Below, piece by piece: positions 12,900 through 25,258 of a stretch of 64,000 nucleotides of DNA. Origin of the DNA: Bugula neritina (lineage: Eukaryota; Bryozoa; Gymnolaemata; Cheilostomatida; Bugulidae). Below the pieces are notes generated by a model. It ran no database searches and was not told where the DNA came from. It worked only from the letters and a program-made list of their open reading frames with translations. The stretch spans positions 23,214,819-23,278,818 of the forward strand of contig OZ037768.1 in the NCBI GenBank assembly GCA_964035545.1, given 5' to 3'. The position numbers and the translations under genes are program-made. The number at the start of each line of letters is the position of its first letter. Within the stretch, counting starts at the first letter, position 1.

Positions 12900-14504
12900 T
12901 CAGGCATGTTTCTTTCGTTGATTGCTCTGATGAAATAATGCAGTTAAAGAGAAAGATGCCAACGACCTCTTATAGCCTTTTACAATCAGACTGAGAAAAA
13001 CAACAACAATGAAAATAATAATACTGATGAGGACCAGGATATCGGTGGGTATGATTTTGATCCAGTGTTGAGTTCTGTCAGAAACTTTGAGCTTTAAGTT
13101 CTCGACTCCATTGCCACTTGGGATAGCTTCCTCAACAGCCTCTAATATTCGCTCATCGGCTGTTTTGGAATCGCACGCCCGTAGCTTTAAAGATGCCATT
13201 TGAGCACTTTTAGAGTAGTTTTGGTTGGTCAACACGTGAGAAATGGCGTTCTGAAGAGTGCGGAGTGAAAGGTCATGGAAATTTAAATAACTTCCCATTT
13301 GAAAGTTGTGAGTCATCTGATAGGCATTTGTGTTTTGGTCAGCTTGAATTGGAATTGCAATGACAGGAACTGCGTTGTATATAGCTTCCACGGTAGAGCC
13401 CAGTCCAGCGTGAGTCACGAATAGCTTACAGTTTGGATGAGCGAGCAAAGCATTCTGGGGGATTGATTTTCGAACAATTAGGTTAGTTGAGACGCTTGTT
13501 ATAGCAGAGGCCCTGCTGCCTACTGACCAGATGACTGTATGATTAAGCTTACCGAAAGTCTCCGCCAGAAGTTGTAGGAAGCTGTCGGAGAGTTCTAAGC
13601 TGCCTCTACCAAAGGCCACCACTATGACACCAGAAGAAGATCTGTCCATCACGTCTCTGTAATCATGGCTGAGTTTGTTATTCGACAACATGGCACCACC
13701 AATTCGCACATATGATTTGTGAATAGGAATTTCACAGTCTATGGCGCTGTTTGAATATATCAAAGTAGATTTCGGGGTGTTGGCGCTAATCTGCCAATAA
13801 GACTGAGTCTCCTGATGGTGGATAAGCTGGTGTTTCCTAACAATGTGCTCGATACCTGGGTAGAAGTAATACATCCGTAGCATGTGATCACAGACATACA
13901 GCATCGTGTTTATTAGTCTTTTCATCAGTCCGTTGAGGTCAATGAAGCCAGCCAGTGTGTAAGGTACTCGGTCCATAAGCTCTAGACTTAAGGGATTCTG
14001 CACACCGCCGAGTCCGCTAGAAATGACTTGTATGCAAGGAATGTTAAGAAAGTGACAGAGAGCAGGCATACCGTAGTCCATAGAGTTGTAGATTATGAGA
14101 CTGTAGTTGGAGAACTTGATGTAATCCACCAGATGAGGGTGCGACAGTCTGTCAGCAGTACTCTGCTCCGTCAGCAATCTAATTTTGCTCATGATGTCTA
14201 GCGGAGAATGTCTATTCTTATTAATAGTAATTTGCTCGATATCTTCTGTATTAGGAGATGAGTATTCAAAAAAATCGATGTCTGGTGAAGATCTCAAAGT
14301 TTCCTGCGCTATTGATTGCCTTTTCTTGCACAGAAATCCTACCGTGTATCGGGTGTTGAGGAACAGTGTCAAGGACTCCATGAGGTGTGAGTGAAACGAT
14401 TTCACAATGTCAAATGAGATTACCAGAACTTTCTCTGATGGCAGATCCGTTTCTACTGACACTGAAATGAGACTCCATAGCAACAACAAAAAGTGACATC
14501 GCAT
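12900..14504 (-). CDS. UDP-glycosyltransferase, membrane-anchored, single exon
   Basis: The product is 534 aa, the usual length of animal UGTs, from one intronless frame. UGTs transfer a sugar from a UDP-sugar to small lipophilic acceptors in the ER lumen. Residues 1-18 look like a signal peptide. The N-terminal acceptor-binding half has a candidate catalytic His in FHSH (38-40). The UDP-sugar signature runs from about 343 to 390 and includes FVTHAGLGSTVEAIYNAVP (362-380) and the downstream DQ (389-390). A single membrane span lies at about 488-510, followed by a basic tail ending KKHA, a fit to the KKXX ER-retrieval signal. The family is certain; the acceptor is not. Animal UGTs handle steroids, xenobiotics, pigments or ceramide (the UGT8 group), and the adjacent ceramide synthase and ORMDL genes make a lipid acceptor worth considering. 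The lack of introns could reflect an old retrocopy, but the frame is intact. Confidence 0.93.
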   Translation of the reverse strand: MRCHFLLLLWSLISVSVETDLPSEKVLVISFDIVKSFHSHLMESLTLFLNTRYTVGFLCKKRQSIAQETLRSSPDIDFFEYSSPNTEDIEQITINKNRHSPLDIMSKIRLLTEQSTADRLSHPHLVDYIKFSNYSLIIYNSMDYGMPALCHFLNIPCIQVISSGLGGVQNPLSLELMDRVPYTLAGFIDLNGLMKRLINTMLYVCDHMLRMYYFYPGIEHIVRKHQLIHHQETQSYWQISANTPKSTLIYSNSAIDCEIPIHKSYVRIGGAMLSNNKLSHDYRDVMDRSSSGVIVVAFGRGSLELSDSFLQLLAETFGKLNHTVIWSVGSRASAITSVSTNLIVRKSIPQNALLAHPNCKLFVTHAGLGSTVEAIYNAVPVIAIPIQADQNTNAYQMTHNFQMGSYLNFHDLSLRTLQNAISHVLTNQNYSKSAQMASLKLRACDSKTADERILEAVEEAIPSGNGVENLKLKVSDRTQHWIKIIPTDILVLISIIIFIVVVFLSLIVKGYKRSLASFSLTALFHQSNQRKKHA

Positions 14505-17300
14505 TTTGATACGAAAATATAGCGTCTAGCATGCACTGTATAGTGTATAGCTTATAGCGAGTTGTGTATAGCGTGTAAAATATAAAATTATTAGCTGCCT
14601 GTTAAACGAATTGCTCAAGTCGTAATGATGAAATGAAGTATGGAATATAATATATATAGCAATATTTTACTTCAAGTTGAAGCAAAACAGCCTATTATTT
14701 GACCTACAACGGTGGGTGGGACTATAACTTTAATAGGTGGAGCTAAGCGCTATTCATGCAATATTATAACCATACCAGGAAGTATGCTATAGAATTACTG
14801 AAGCATAAAATTCTCTTCATCGGGTGCATTATTTAAAATAAACATAATAGCAAAATATAATCGTAACGTCTTATACATGTATGTCTTTCAGATATGATTA
14901 AGGGTGACCGATAAGCCAAGGAAAGGTTGAAAGGAGTGACTTAAGTTCATTACTTTTATACTTTGAATCTCTAAGAGCACGCCCTTTCTTGTTGAGCTGC
15001 CTATACCAATGAATAATACTATTATGATAGCAACAATTGTATCATCTCTATACAAATTTTATCGTTCAATAAAGAAGGTGTATAAACTACTCAAACATTC
15101 AGCTTGTTATTATAATATTTACAAGTTTTATGTGTAACATTGTGTCTAGCCTGTAGCTTTCATTAGCGATAATAGTCTGAGGACATGATTTATGCATTTC
15201 CTAATAGTTAGAAATAACTGTGTAAATCATAGCGTTGACCATTGGCTCAGGTTAACAACCTCTCAATACTAACTACTATTTTTAATAAATTTAAACATTG
15301 TATTTTTTGCAACAAGATTACATTATATGAAATAATTTATTAGTGTGTTGTAATTTAATAGCTTCTGATGTGCATTATGATATACTTTACTTGGTGTTCA
15401 TTACGTTTTGTAATGCTCTGTTTTAGGAGTGGTCATTATTATGCAAGTTTTCAGCTAGGGTCAATGGCCTCATTTATATCTGATTATGTTTTTACTTCTT
15501 TTGACAAAAGCTGCGGTTGAAGTTTGTAAGTATTTAGCAAAACAAGTGCAAACAACTCCGCATATCTCTCTACATTATGAACACTAAATTGATACACAAT
15601 TTGTCAACTTTTACAACTTGCTGTAATAAAGTTGTAAAGGTAAAAATTAGTTAATTTGATATATTTATATATATTGAATAAGTGATTGATTGTATATAAA
15701 TGTTATTAAAACTAAGCGAATATTTATGAAAATAATTTGTACGCTGCATTGCTCTATACTTGTCAACTGTACAGGTCTAGAAATAATATTCTAATTAGAA
15801 TCAGCATGAGGACACAACTCTGAGGTATAATTACACTGCCTAGATTCTATGAGCTTATACTCCTCAACTTGTATTTGATTGCTAGAACCTAAGGCTTTAG
15901 CTTTGAGCACTATAATAAATAGCTTAATGATAATTTTGTAATTAGAGTTTAAAATGTTTTTTATGCATTCTCTAGCCATATAACTGTTATTAAATTATAT
16001 TTTTATTAATGTTTATATCATATTAGCTATATATCAAACCTCTGCTGAATTTCTAAAAAGTCTGTACGTGTAATAGGACACTAATTAATACATATCCAGT
16101 GGTGCTAAAATTGCTGCTTGGAGACCAAAAATATCTTCAGTTATCTTCTTTCACGTTTTATTCGACGTCTTTATTACAGAGTTGTCTTTTCGTGCCAATT
16201 ATGAAAAAGGATATTATGGCCTTATAGCGTCCGCCCGCTTTTCATTCATTTTGATTAAAAACGCCCAGGGTTATAGTCTGAGATTTAACGTTTTGGCATC
16301 AAGTGGGCTATAAAGAAATGCACGATCGACACTAATAAAGAAATAGACCCTCAGCCATAAATGACCTTACCCACAGAATTCAATCTATGACCCATCTCGT
16401 ACGATCTTATGAGCAGGGCAAGGAAATGATTATGATTATCCAAGTTGTACTTGTATAGTAATACTATTAGTTAAAGGCACTTAGAGTTAGTGTGTGAATT
16501 AGTTTATTATATTTGATATAACTAGGACAAAAGTGTAAATATATACTGAAATAACTCGATTTGAAGCATTACTACTTTTTAGAAACTAGTATTTTGTCTC
16601 CTGGACACTTTGACTTACTTTTACTTTTAGTTTTAGTTTTACTTTTACTCTTAGTAAGTTACTGTTACTGTTAGACTTAGAGTTAGTGTCTTAGCAGTCA
16701 ACGGTAGCGGCACTCACTCTCAGAGTCAGTCTCAAGATTAAGATTGAGATTCAGATCGAAGACGAAAGACAGTTGCTCCGAGTGACTCATTCAAGATTGA
16801 TTTTCACGTTGAGTCTAGCAGTAGTACATTATTGTTAAAGAGACGTAGTTGTACTTATACTTATAGTGACAGTTTTACTAGCAATACTAATAGACAACAA
16901 TAAAATATATAACTTACACTTATAGTTATATTATTATTAACTGCAGTAAGTGTAACTACTATCACTACCGCTACTAGTATTACTATTAGATATATTTATA
17001 GTGTCACACAACCACACAATAATATAAGTGTTAGCATCAGTGTGTACATCAAATGAGTCATAAGACATAATCAGTATAAGTAACATTCACTTTTACAACT
17101 GTTATACTAGTTGACTTATATTAATAGATTTCGACTAACAAATTTATACGGTAGTTCTACCAAGCTCAATGTTGAGCATGAATCAAATTCGAAACTAAAT
17201 GGAGATATAATAATCAACTAGCTCTTCAACTAACGACTCTTCATTCGAACTGGTGACAGGAACTATTATTGTTAATACTGTTGAACTCATAAAAATACCA
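14505..17300. other. intergenic region between divergent UGT and ceramide synthase genes
   Basis: The two genes are transcribed away from each other, so both promoters should lie here. No clear TATA box could be assigned. At 16610-17010 there is an island of cryptically simple TTAGTG/ACTATTA sequence, listed separately. Confidence 0.5.
16610..17010. repeat. cryptically simple TTAGT/ACTATTA island
   Basis: The stretch consists of scrambled hexamer-like words (TTAGTT, TTACTT, AGTTAGTG, ACTATTAGT) without a fixed period. Similar islands recur at 30900-31760, 42600-44180, 46560-46870, 55480-57140 and 59815-60420. Confidence 0.65.
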
Positions 17301-20300
17301 ATGGATATGCTACCTACCTCATTCCAATTTCTTTCTGGACTTGGAGATGCACTTGAAAAAAAGTTTTTCTCCGAATGGTTTTGGTTGCCTGAAAATATAA
17401 CTTGGAAGGATTTTGAAAATATTCCCGGTGATGGCATATATATACCTCAACCTAAAGACATACTTTATTGCATTCCGGTAGCTGTGCTTATATTTTGTGC
17501 GAGGATATTCTTTGAAAGGTGAGATTTTTTTCCTAATTCAGGTTACCAAGTACTAGAATTATATTTTCACATTTACTCAATCACTATGATTAATCATTAT
17601 AAAAATGTAGGTTTATTTTTTGCCTTTACGTGTGGAAATAACGGCATTTTGTCACAAATTCAAAAGTAATAAGTCCTAATTTAGTTAATAGTAAATTTCG
17701 TTTTGGTCTTTTGCAATAATTTTTGATATTGAAACTGAGTGAAATGCTAACATTGTCTACGCCATATGAGATTGCAGTGTACTAAACGCATATCCCACTT
17801 ACTTTGCTAAAGTTCTAGTTGACAGTTTATAATCTCAGTACATAAAAATAGGCTATATGTTAATGCATCTCAATTAATGTCTTTTAGTTCTGCGTGTTCT
17901 TTAAACTAAGTAAAATTAGATAGTTATTTTTGTTAAATCAATTTGATGCCAGATATAACTATCTAATAACATGCTAAAGATTGTATCAACCATCAAGATA
18001 ATGTGTAAATACTCATTGATAGGACTACCAGCTTCTAGCATTGGGCTACACTTCTATTATATTGAATTATCTTGAACTAACAGTGAAGCTATAAAGTTAT
18101 TTTTAGTTTTTACTGATTAAACATCATCAGTAGTTGCATTGTTTTTAAGTTAAAAAATAATCTCTCCTATCATCTAATATTTACAAAATCTTGTTGACTT
18201 TTATAGCTTTTTAAATTCCATTTTGTCACGTGTTGATGAAGTATACTCAAAGCACATTATTAGCTAATAATATATGAAAACAAGTATGTAAATAAAAAAC
18301 AAGTGAATAAATATAAAAATGTTTATTTATTTACTCCAAAGATGACCCAACTTTTTGCTGTTGGTGTTAGATAATAATATGCATGTAAAACAACAGCGTA
18401 GAAAATAGAAAACTTGTTTGAATTCAAGTGATGATTCAATATGTTGTAGGTTCATAGCGTATCCCTTCGGTGTGTATATGAACATATCTACTAAGACATA
18501 TTCATGTCCTGACAACTCTCAACTAGAACAGATATACCTGAAGACACCTCGTCCAGCGTCGTCTCAAGTACAGGTGAGTGAAACAGCGCTGGCAGACTCA
18601 CCATCCTATGACATCACAACGTCATCAGTTTTCAACTAGTTGTTCATGAAGTCGAAAGCGTTGGAAACAGATAGTTGCTAATCTAAGTAATTGGGGTGTT
18701 TTGCAACTATTTTTCATGTATGTCACAGCATTGAGAGAATGTCTTTTGTGTTTTACAGTTATGACTGTTTTTATTTACTGGTGCAGGCATCAGCTGTGTG
18801 AAAATTTGTCATTTTTTGTTCATGACTCACTCTCAGTAATACTCTCACAGTTGTACTCACTCACAGTTGTACTCTCTCACAGTTGTAATCTCTCCCAGTT
18901 ATAGTAACTCACAGTTGTACTCACTCACAGTTGTACTCTCTCACAGCTGTACTCTCTCACAGTTGTACTCTCTCTCAGTTATACTCACTCCCAGTTATAC
19001 TCACTCATAGTTTTACTCTCTCACAGTTATAGTCACTCCACTCAGAGTGCATACAGTTACACTCACTCTCTCCTTAACGTGCTAGCTTGGCTAGTTAGTA
19101 GGGAGTATTTTAGCTATACCAGGAGAATTTAAACAGTTGGTATGTTGATACGTGGTACGGTGATAACTGCAGTCCATATGTAGTATGACACTGTACACTG
19201 TATAACAATAGTGGAGGCTTTATCTCCTGTGGCTTTTGTTCATCAATAGCCTGAGTGTTGAGTTTCTACTGCTACTCTACAAAATGTAGATGGAGTCAAC
19301 AGCCTCTAGAGCTGATGTTAGTTATATCCAGTGTGCCGTCATGTGTAGAGCTCATAGCTCTGGGAATAGTGTATAGGGGATCTGCTTAATTTCATGTTCT
19401 ACTCTGTGTGTGTGGATTGCAAGCTTTTACTCTTGTATATGCTGTAGTGTGTACTGTAGTATACTGTAGTGTGTACTGTAGTATACTGTAGTGTGTACTG
19501 TAGCACACTGCAGTGTGTACTGTAGTATACTGTAATGTGTACTGTAGTATACTGCAGTCTCTACTGTAACACCCCGTAGTGTGTACTGTAACACACTACA
19601 GTTTGTACTGTAACACACTGTAGTGTGTAATGTATGTTACACACTACAGTGTGTTACAGTACACACTGTAGTGTGTAATGTAACACCCTGTAGTGTGTAC
19701 TGTAACACCCTGTAGTTTGTAATGTATGTTACACATTGTAGAACATTGCCAAACAGACTGATCTTTCAACAAGGCAAATAGAGAGATGGTTTCGCAAAAG
19801 AAGAAATAAAGACCGGCCCACTGTGATGAGTAAATTCACTGAAACAGCGTAAGTGTGCGCCCCAGCTGTCTTCTGTCAGCTATGCTGTCCCTGTGCTAGA
19901 AAGTTCAATGATGTTCGCCCACCAGTGCCCTGATGTCTACAGTATGATTCTTTCTCTAACAAAGACATCAGATGCTCACTATGAATGCATGCACCATCTA
20001 TATGTCCACTCTGTGTGTTATAATCAACCTCCAGCGAAGTGCCATATTCCCTAGATTTCTCCTATACAATCATTTCTATACACGTGCATGTAATTTCCAA
20101 TCTCATTATAATCATTCTAATAATAATTCTAATAAATGTACCAGGAATTCCTTTTATATCACCACTCTGTATGGTCTAATGTGTTGCTACCGATTGCAAT
20201 GTGCGTTACTTTCAAAGTAACATTTTGTAGTTTAGCTCCTTGAATCTGGTTGGTGGTGGGTTGGGGGTGGTGCCACACACCCCGTATGTTGCTGCATGGT

Positions 20301-23300
20301 CACATGGTTTGTACAAGGGTGTTGTATGCTTGTTCAACCCTGTGTTTTACTTACCTTTACTTACTTCTACTTACATCTAGTTTTCCCTGCTATACTTTAG
20401 TTCCAACAGCTTACGTTATCTGTTAGTTGCAATGAGTTCTAGTGTTTCGTGTGGGTGTGGCATCTCATTTTACTAGTTATTGCTTTAGTGTTGGCTGTTA
20501 TGGGTTCGTGTTACTATTTAACACTATAGTAGTTGTAACATTATTATGTGAGCTGGTAATTATTGCTCTTTTGCTGGCAATTTTTTATGTTTGGTGTGCA
20601 TTATAACTGGTTTAAGATGTAATTATGATCTACTTGGGAAATGAGTGCATTGCTATGCAGTACATGCAGCTTCTACTAGCATATAGCACAGACTCTGTAT
20701 AGTATATACTGTGCAGTATATAGTATAGTCTGACGTATATAGTATAGTCTGACGTATATAACGTTACAGGTGGAGGTTGTTCTACTATTTCTCCATTCTC
20801 ATATACGGTATAGTAGTATTGTGGGACAAGCCCTGGTTTACCAACCCTAGACGATGTTGGATGGACAACTTCCCACGTCAAGTCAGTTTGAAATACGCAT
20901 ACTGCTATACTTGTATATTTTAGACATCTACCATAACGTATTATGTATTATATGTAATACAGTATATTCTGTATTACAGCATGTCACTGATGGTATTTTC
21001 TGGTACTATATGATTGAGCTGGGATTCTATCTGTGCCTCATCTTTTCTCAGTTTAGAGATGTTAAAAGAAAAGTAAGTAGAACTGTAGCTCTCAGTTAAG
21101 TGAAACTAAATATTTAGTAAAGTGAAACTAAATATTTAGTAAAGTGAAACTAAATATTCAGTAAAGTGAAACTAAATACTCAGTAAAGTGAAACTAAATA
21201 TTCAGTAAAGTGAAACTAAATATTCAGTAAAGTGAAACTAAATATTCAGTAAAGTGAAACTAAATATTCAGTAAAGTGAAACTAAATATTCAGTAAAGTG
21301 AAACTAAATTATCTGTGTAAGACCTGCTATAGAAAAGGGATGGAACAGTGTAATATTATCTCAAGAATCACTGCTCTGCTGCTTATCTTTGTGTGGGAAG
21401 GTCACATGTCCACTCTGTGTACCTTGACCCTTAGACTTCTGTGCTAACAGCTCAGCAACATGTGGACTTTATTACTTAGCATACTAAAACACACTTCAAT
21501 ATTCAGCCTCGGTGGTGTGAATTCATCCCAATATATTGAGCTCTCTATGAGTTTTACTTATAGACTCTAGGGCTATTTGAGTCAAGAAAGAGGATTGGCT
21601 AACATTATTTGGGTCACTACTAAAATTGTTTTTGATCAACTTAAGTTAAATCTGTCGAGTTAATTTTTCTGTTGGTGTTTTGTTACTACACTGTAACAAT
21701 AACAATGTCATCCCGTGGAGAAACTTTTCCTTCATATAGTTTTTTATTCGAATATAAATAATATAAACTAGCAAAAAATATAAAATACTACAAATTTGCA
21801 TTTAAACTTAAATTGGCCCAAGATGTTGAAAATTGCTGGCTGTACATTAGCAAAGAACTCCTAAATACTTTTTAAGTTTGCCTATCAAATGAGTAGTTTT
21901 TCAACAGAGTGTGTTTTGCACGTTCTCTAAATTGACTGAGTAAAGAAGCGGTTGATTCAGAAGCTCAGAATTCACACAAGCAAAAAGCTTTCTTTCCAAA
22001 ACTCACTAGCAACGAGCTTTACTGTCACCGAAAATGTTAATTCCACACAAACATTTTAGCAAACAAAGATTGTTAGTGTAAAAAAACAATGTGTTCATCT
22101 GATTCTTAGTGGACAGGCCCTGACATGTTATTAATTTTCTGGCTAGCATCAGATTTTAATTTTGGAGTCATCTTCTTCCAAACATTGTGTAGAGGACAAC
22201 TTCTAAACTAATTGCCAATATATCGTACCTTATTCATATGAAACCAATAGCACATATTTCTGTAAAAATTACCTGTTTACTACCAGTATCTTATGTTGAG
22301 TATCATATAACCATTGTATCTATCTGAATCGTAATGTAAACAATGTATGTTGCCATGGTTACAGGATTTCTGGGAGCATTTCACTCATCACCTAGCAACC
22401 ATATTTCTCATGCTATTCTCCTGGTTATGTAATGTGGTTAGAGCTGGATCTCTCATACTCTGCCTGCACGACGTAGTCGACTGGACACTAGAGGGCGCTA
22501 AACTCAACAGATATATGAACAAAACGTTCCTGTGTGATATCCTGTTTGCCATGTTTACAGTGGGCTGGTTCATCACCAGACTTATAATCTACCCGTACTA
22601 GTGAGTAGCAAGTTTACTAGTAAGAACTTAGGCTATTTAGATAGTGTGTGGGGGTATGCAGGCTGGTGATGTAGTTCATAGCAATGTGAAGTGTGCTGTA
22701 ATTTAGAATTATCTTCTCTTGGTTAATGACAGTCAAGTGTACACAACTCTAGCAGTTTCATAATTCTACCTTTCATTTACTATCTGTTGAATGTATTGTA
22801 ATAATGTTTGACTATTTAATATATTGTAGAAAAATTACACTTATAATAGTATATAATAATGATGCTATATAATACTTTGCATAATATACTATATATTATG
22901 ATAATGTACTATATAGTGTATACTATAATAATATATATATAAATTACTATATAATATACTATACTATACTAATGCTATAGGAAAGTATTCAGCTACCATA
23001 TAATTTGGTAAAAGTTGATTTATTATAGTTACTGCTAGCTTATTTACTGCATAGCATGATCTGTTGTGTTATTCTGTAATATTATATTACCACATATCTA
23101 TATTATATGTTATATTACCACACATCTATATTATATTTATTCAGTATAATCTACTCTACGAGCATAGAGTCTGCTGAAATACTTGGCTATGCTCACTCCA
23201 TAGCCCTGTTCAATGCTCTACTCTGCACCTTGCAAGTGCTGCACGTCATATGGTTCGGCATCATTGCTAAGGCAGCGTACAAGGCTGTCGTAGTGGGAGA

Positions 23301-25258
23301 GGTACGTCAGTATTACACATTTTGTATATATTGTTGCTGTGAAACCCTGTTTATATCCTTCAACTATCAGATGAAAAATAGTTGAAACCCCATAAAAAAA
23401 CCCTCCCACCCACCCCCACCCTCCTTATTTGAACAGAAATATGAAATAGTTTCCTTCTTTTATGCCTGAAACAGGTTTATATTATGGCCCTATATTTACT
23501 CCCATTAAATCATGATATATTATGAAGATATGTTGTAATATAGTAAGTGTTATATGATGTATAATATTATCATATAATATATGATATAATATATAATAAT
23601 ATAATGATATTTTATGTAATATATATCCCTCACTATATTATATCATATTATTATGTAATATGATGATGCAACAGTAGCTGCAGGTAAAGATGGTGACTTC
23701 ATTTCATAGTTTCCTCTTACAAATAGACAGACTTTACTCTTCATCAGTGGCCTGAGTAGTTCTTATTATGTAATAATTATGGCATTCCAAGGGTCATGAA
23801 ATGAAATCAATGACAATGGAAGACAATTATTAATTCAGCGCAATATCATGTATTGAGTAGAAAGATTGTATCTTATACTGAATGGCTGGCATATAATATT
23901 AATATAGCACCCAACTTAGGTGGCAGTTGTCTCTATAGTACCTACTTATGTGGTGTTATAAACCTAGGGGGTGCCTATAACACCACCTAAGTGAATTTTC
24001 TCAGAAATATTCTAAATGGTTTCCTAAGTGTGTAAAACATGTTTTCAACATGTTTTTTACAAGTAGGTTTATTTTTGACATGAAAATTTATCCCCCTCTT
24101 TCGTTGCTTTTAATAACCAACTCACTTTAGGTGGCAGCGCCACGTATGTTAGCCTATATTAAATTTGGAAGTTATATATATATATATATATAATATTATT
24201 ATGTGCAAGCAATGTAGTCGCATTTGAACTACCTAAGGGTACCAAAAATAGCTTTTAATTCAACTGAAATATCCCAACTTGCTCTAAAAATTAAAAGGCA
24301 TCATTTTTGTAAACGTGACATGTTAGATAGATGCAACATTATTTTTAATTTTTTCACTGATTGAGGATCTGATATGTTTAAACTTTGAACTACATTTTCT
24401 AATACCGCCTCATGAATGCAAATGATTTATCTATTTGATATGCCAAATATTATAGTAGTTACCAATCGCTTGGAAATGTGGATGCATCCATGCAGCGTAA
24501 AACTATCATATTTGAGTAGCAGTGGAGATATTGATGCGGGTCGTATGAATAGCAAACATCAGTGCATTGATAATCATTATACAGCTAATTGTTTTATTTG
24601 TCACTTATATTTAACTCCTTTTAAAAACTTATTCCAGGAAATGAGTTATATGTATTGTAATTCCTTAAAAATCATTTGATGAACGTTTTAATCCGGTTGG
24701 CAACACAATTAGAGTTGATGATATAACAACTGGTGTAAGTGATGTATAGAATAATGTTGTCCGCTATCTTCCATGTGGAGCAGCATGTAAACTGTAGGTG
24801 GGGGGGAGGGGGGGTGAACTCTGTGTGGTGTTTACAAATCATTCTTTTGTTTGCAACTTTTTGATTAAAAATGTTTTGATTTCCAAAACACTTATTGTTG
24901 GTGAACTTTTCCAATACTTTCAGCTTCTTGTCAACTATTAACTAATGGCAGATAATTAAACGGTCAACACATAAATTTGTGTTGTGTTAAACAACTCCAT
25001 GTGTAGTTATCTTCACAAATGATCGAATATTTGCATTCTTTCACAAATGTGTTTTGCTTTACCTTTGTTTTGTGATGCCACATCTGGTCAGCCATGTTGT
25101 TTTGTGATGTCACATCTGGTCAGCCATGTTGTTTTGTGATGTCACAGGTGGAAAGAGATATCAGAAGTTGCAGTGAGGAGTCGGACGTATCAGTTGATGA
25201 AGGTAAAGGTAAACACCAGCATAAGAATGGCAACTCAAATGGCATTCAACACAATTGA
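17301..25258 (+). CDS. CERS: ceramide synthase (Lag1/CerS) with Hox-like segment, 8 exons
   Basis: It N-acylates sphingoid bases with acyl-CoA to make (dihydro)ceramide in the ER membrane. Exons: 17301-17518, 18450-18573, 19742-19848, 20770-20881, 20980-21072, 22365-22600, 23145-23301, 25148-25258. All junctions are GT/AG and phases close to 385 aa, close to the roughly 380 aa of animal CerS. Visible features: N-glycosylation sequon NIT (32-34); first membrane span about 54-75; truncated homeobox-like segment with RQIERWFRKRRNKDRP (125-140); TLC/Lag1p core with HH (226-227) and HDVVD (253-257); acidic Ser-rich tail SCSEESDVSVDE, resembling the phosphorylated CerS tail. The Lag1 motif has VV where family members usually have SS. 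I chose the ATG at 17301 because the frame upstream has only a GTG; the ATG at 17307 is also possible. Introns carry several minisatellites. The CerS paralogue type cannot be told. Confidence 0.95.
18828..19030. repeat. 16-bp minisatellite in CerS intron 2
   Basis: Units resemble TACTCACTCACAGTTG, with CTCTCT and TATAGT variants, about a dozen copies. A short plus-strand open frame at 18701-18904 runs into it and is not coding. Confidence 0.8.
19435..19740. repeat. TGTAGTGTGTAC/TGTAGTATAC repeat block with long inverted repeat
   Basis: A diverged tandem repeat of 15-18 bp units occupies the last 300 bp of CerS intron 2, directly before the homeobox-like exon. Within it, 19591-19630 and 19637-19676 are reverse complements with one interruption, separated by a 6-base loop (19631-19636). 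The inner 27 bp of each arm pair without mismatch. Confidence 0.85.
20695..20768. repeat. short GTATAGTATAT/GTCTGACGTATATA repeat
   Basis: Two near-identical copies of a TATAGTATAGTCTGACGTA unit follow a TATACTGTGCAGTATA palindrome. They sit immediately upstream of the acceptor of CerS exon 4 at 20769. Confidence 0.65.
21097..21309. repeat. 22-bp minisatellite in CerS intron 5
   Basis: The unit AGTGAAACTAAATATTCAGT plus AA (22 bp) occurs about ten times with few changes, starting some 25 bp after the donor of exon 5. Confidence 0.9.
23910..24140. repeat. hairpin-forming repeat remnant in CerS intron 7
   Basis: Arms at 23944-23960 (ACTTATGTGGTGTTATA) and 23976-23992 pair with one mismatch around a 15-base loop. 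Further copies of the arm core, TTAGGTGGCAG, occur near 23917 and 24127. It may be a decayed miniature transposon. Confidence 0.5.
25064..25147. repeat. 32-bp tandem duplication at the CerS exon 8 acceptor
   Basis: A unit containing TTTGTGATGTCACATCTGG and CAGCCATG occurs twice and a third partial copy ends TGATGTCACAG. That CAG is the acceptor used for the last exon. Confidence 0.75.

Noticed and set aside
14185-14394. 69-codon plus-strand ORF inside the UGT gene
   Set aside because: Antisense shadow of the UGT coding frame.
17195-17437. 80-codon minus-strand ORF over CerS exon 1
   Set aside because: It is the antisense shadow of a well-supported ceramide synthase exon.
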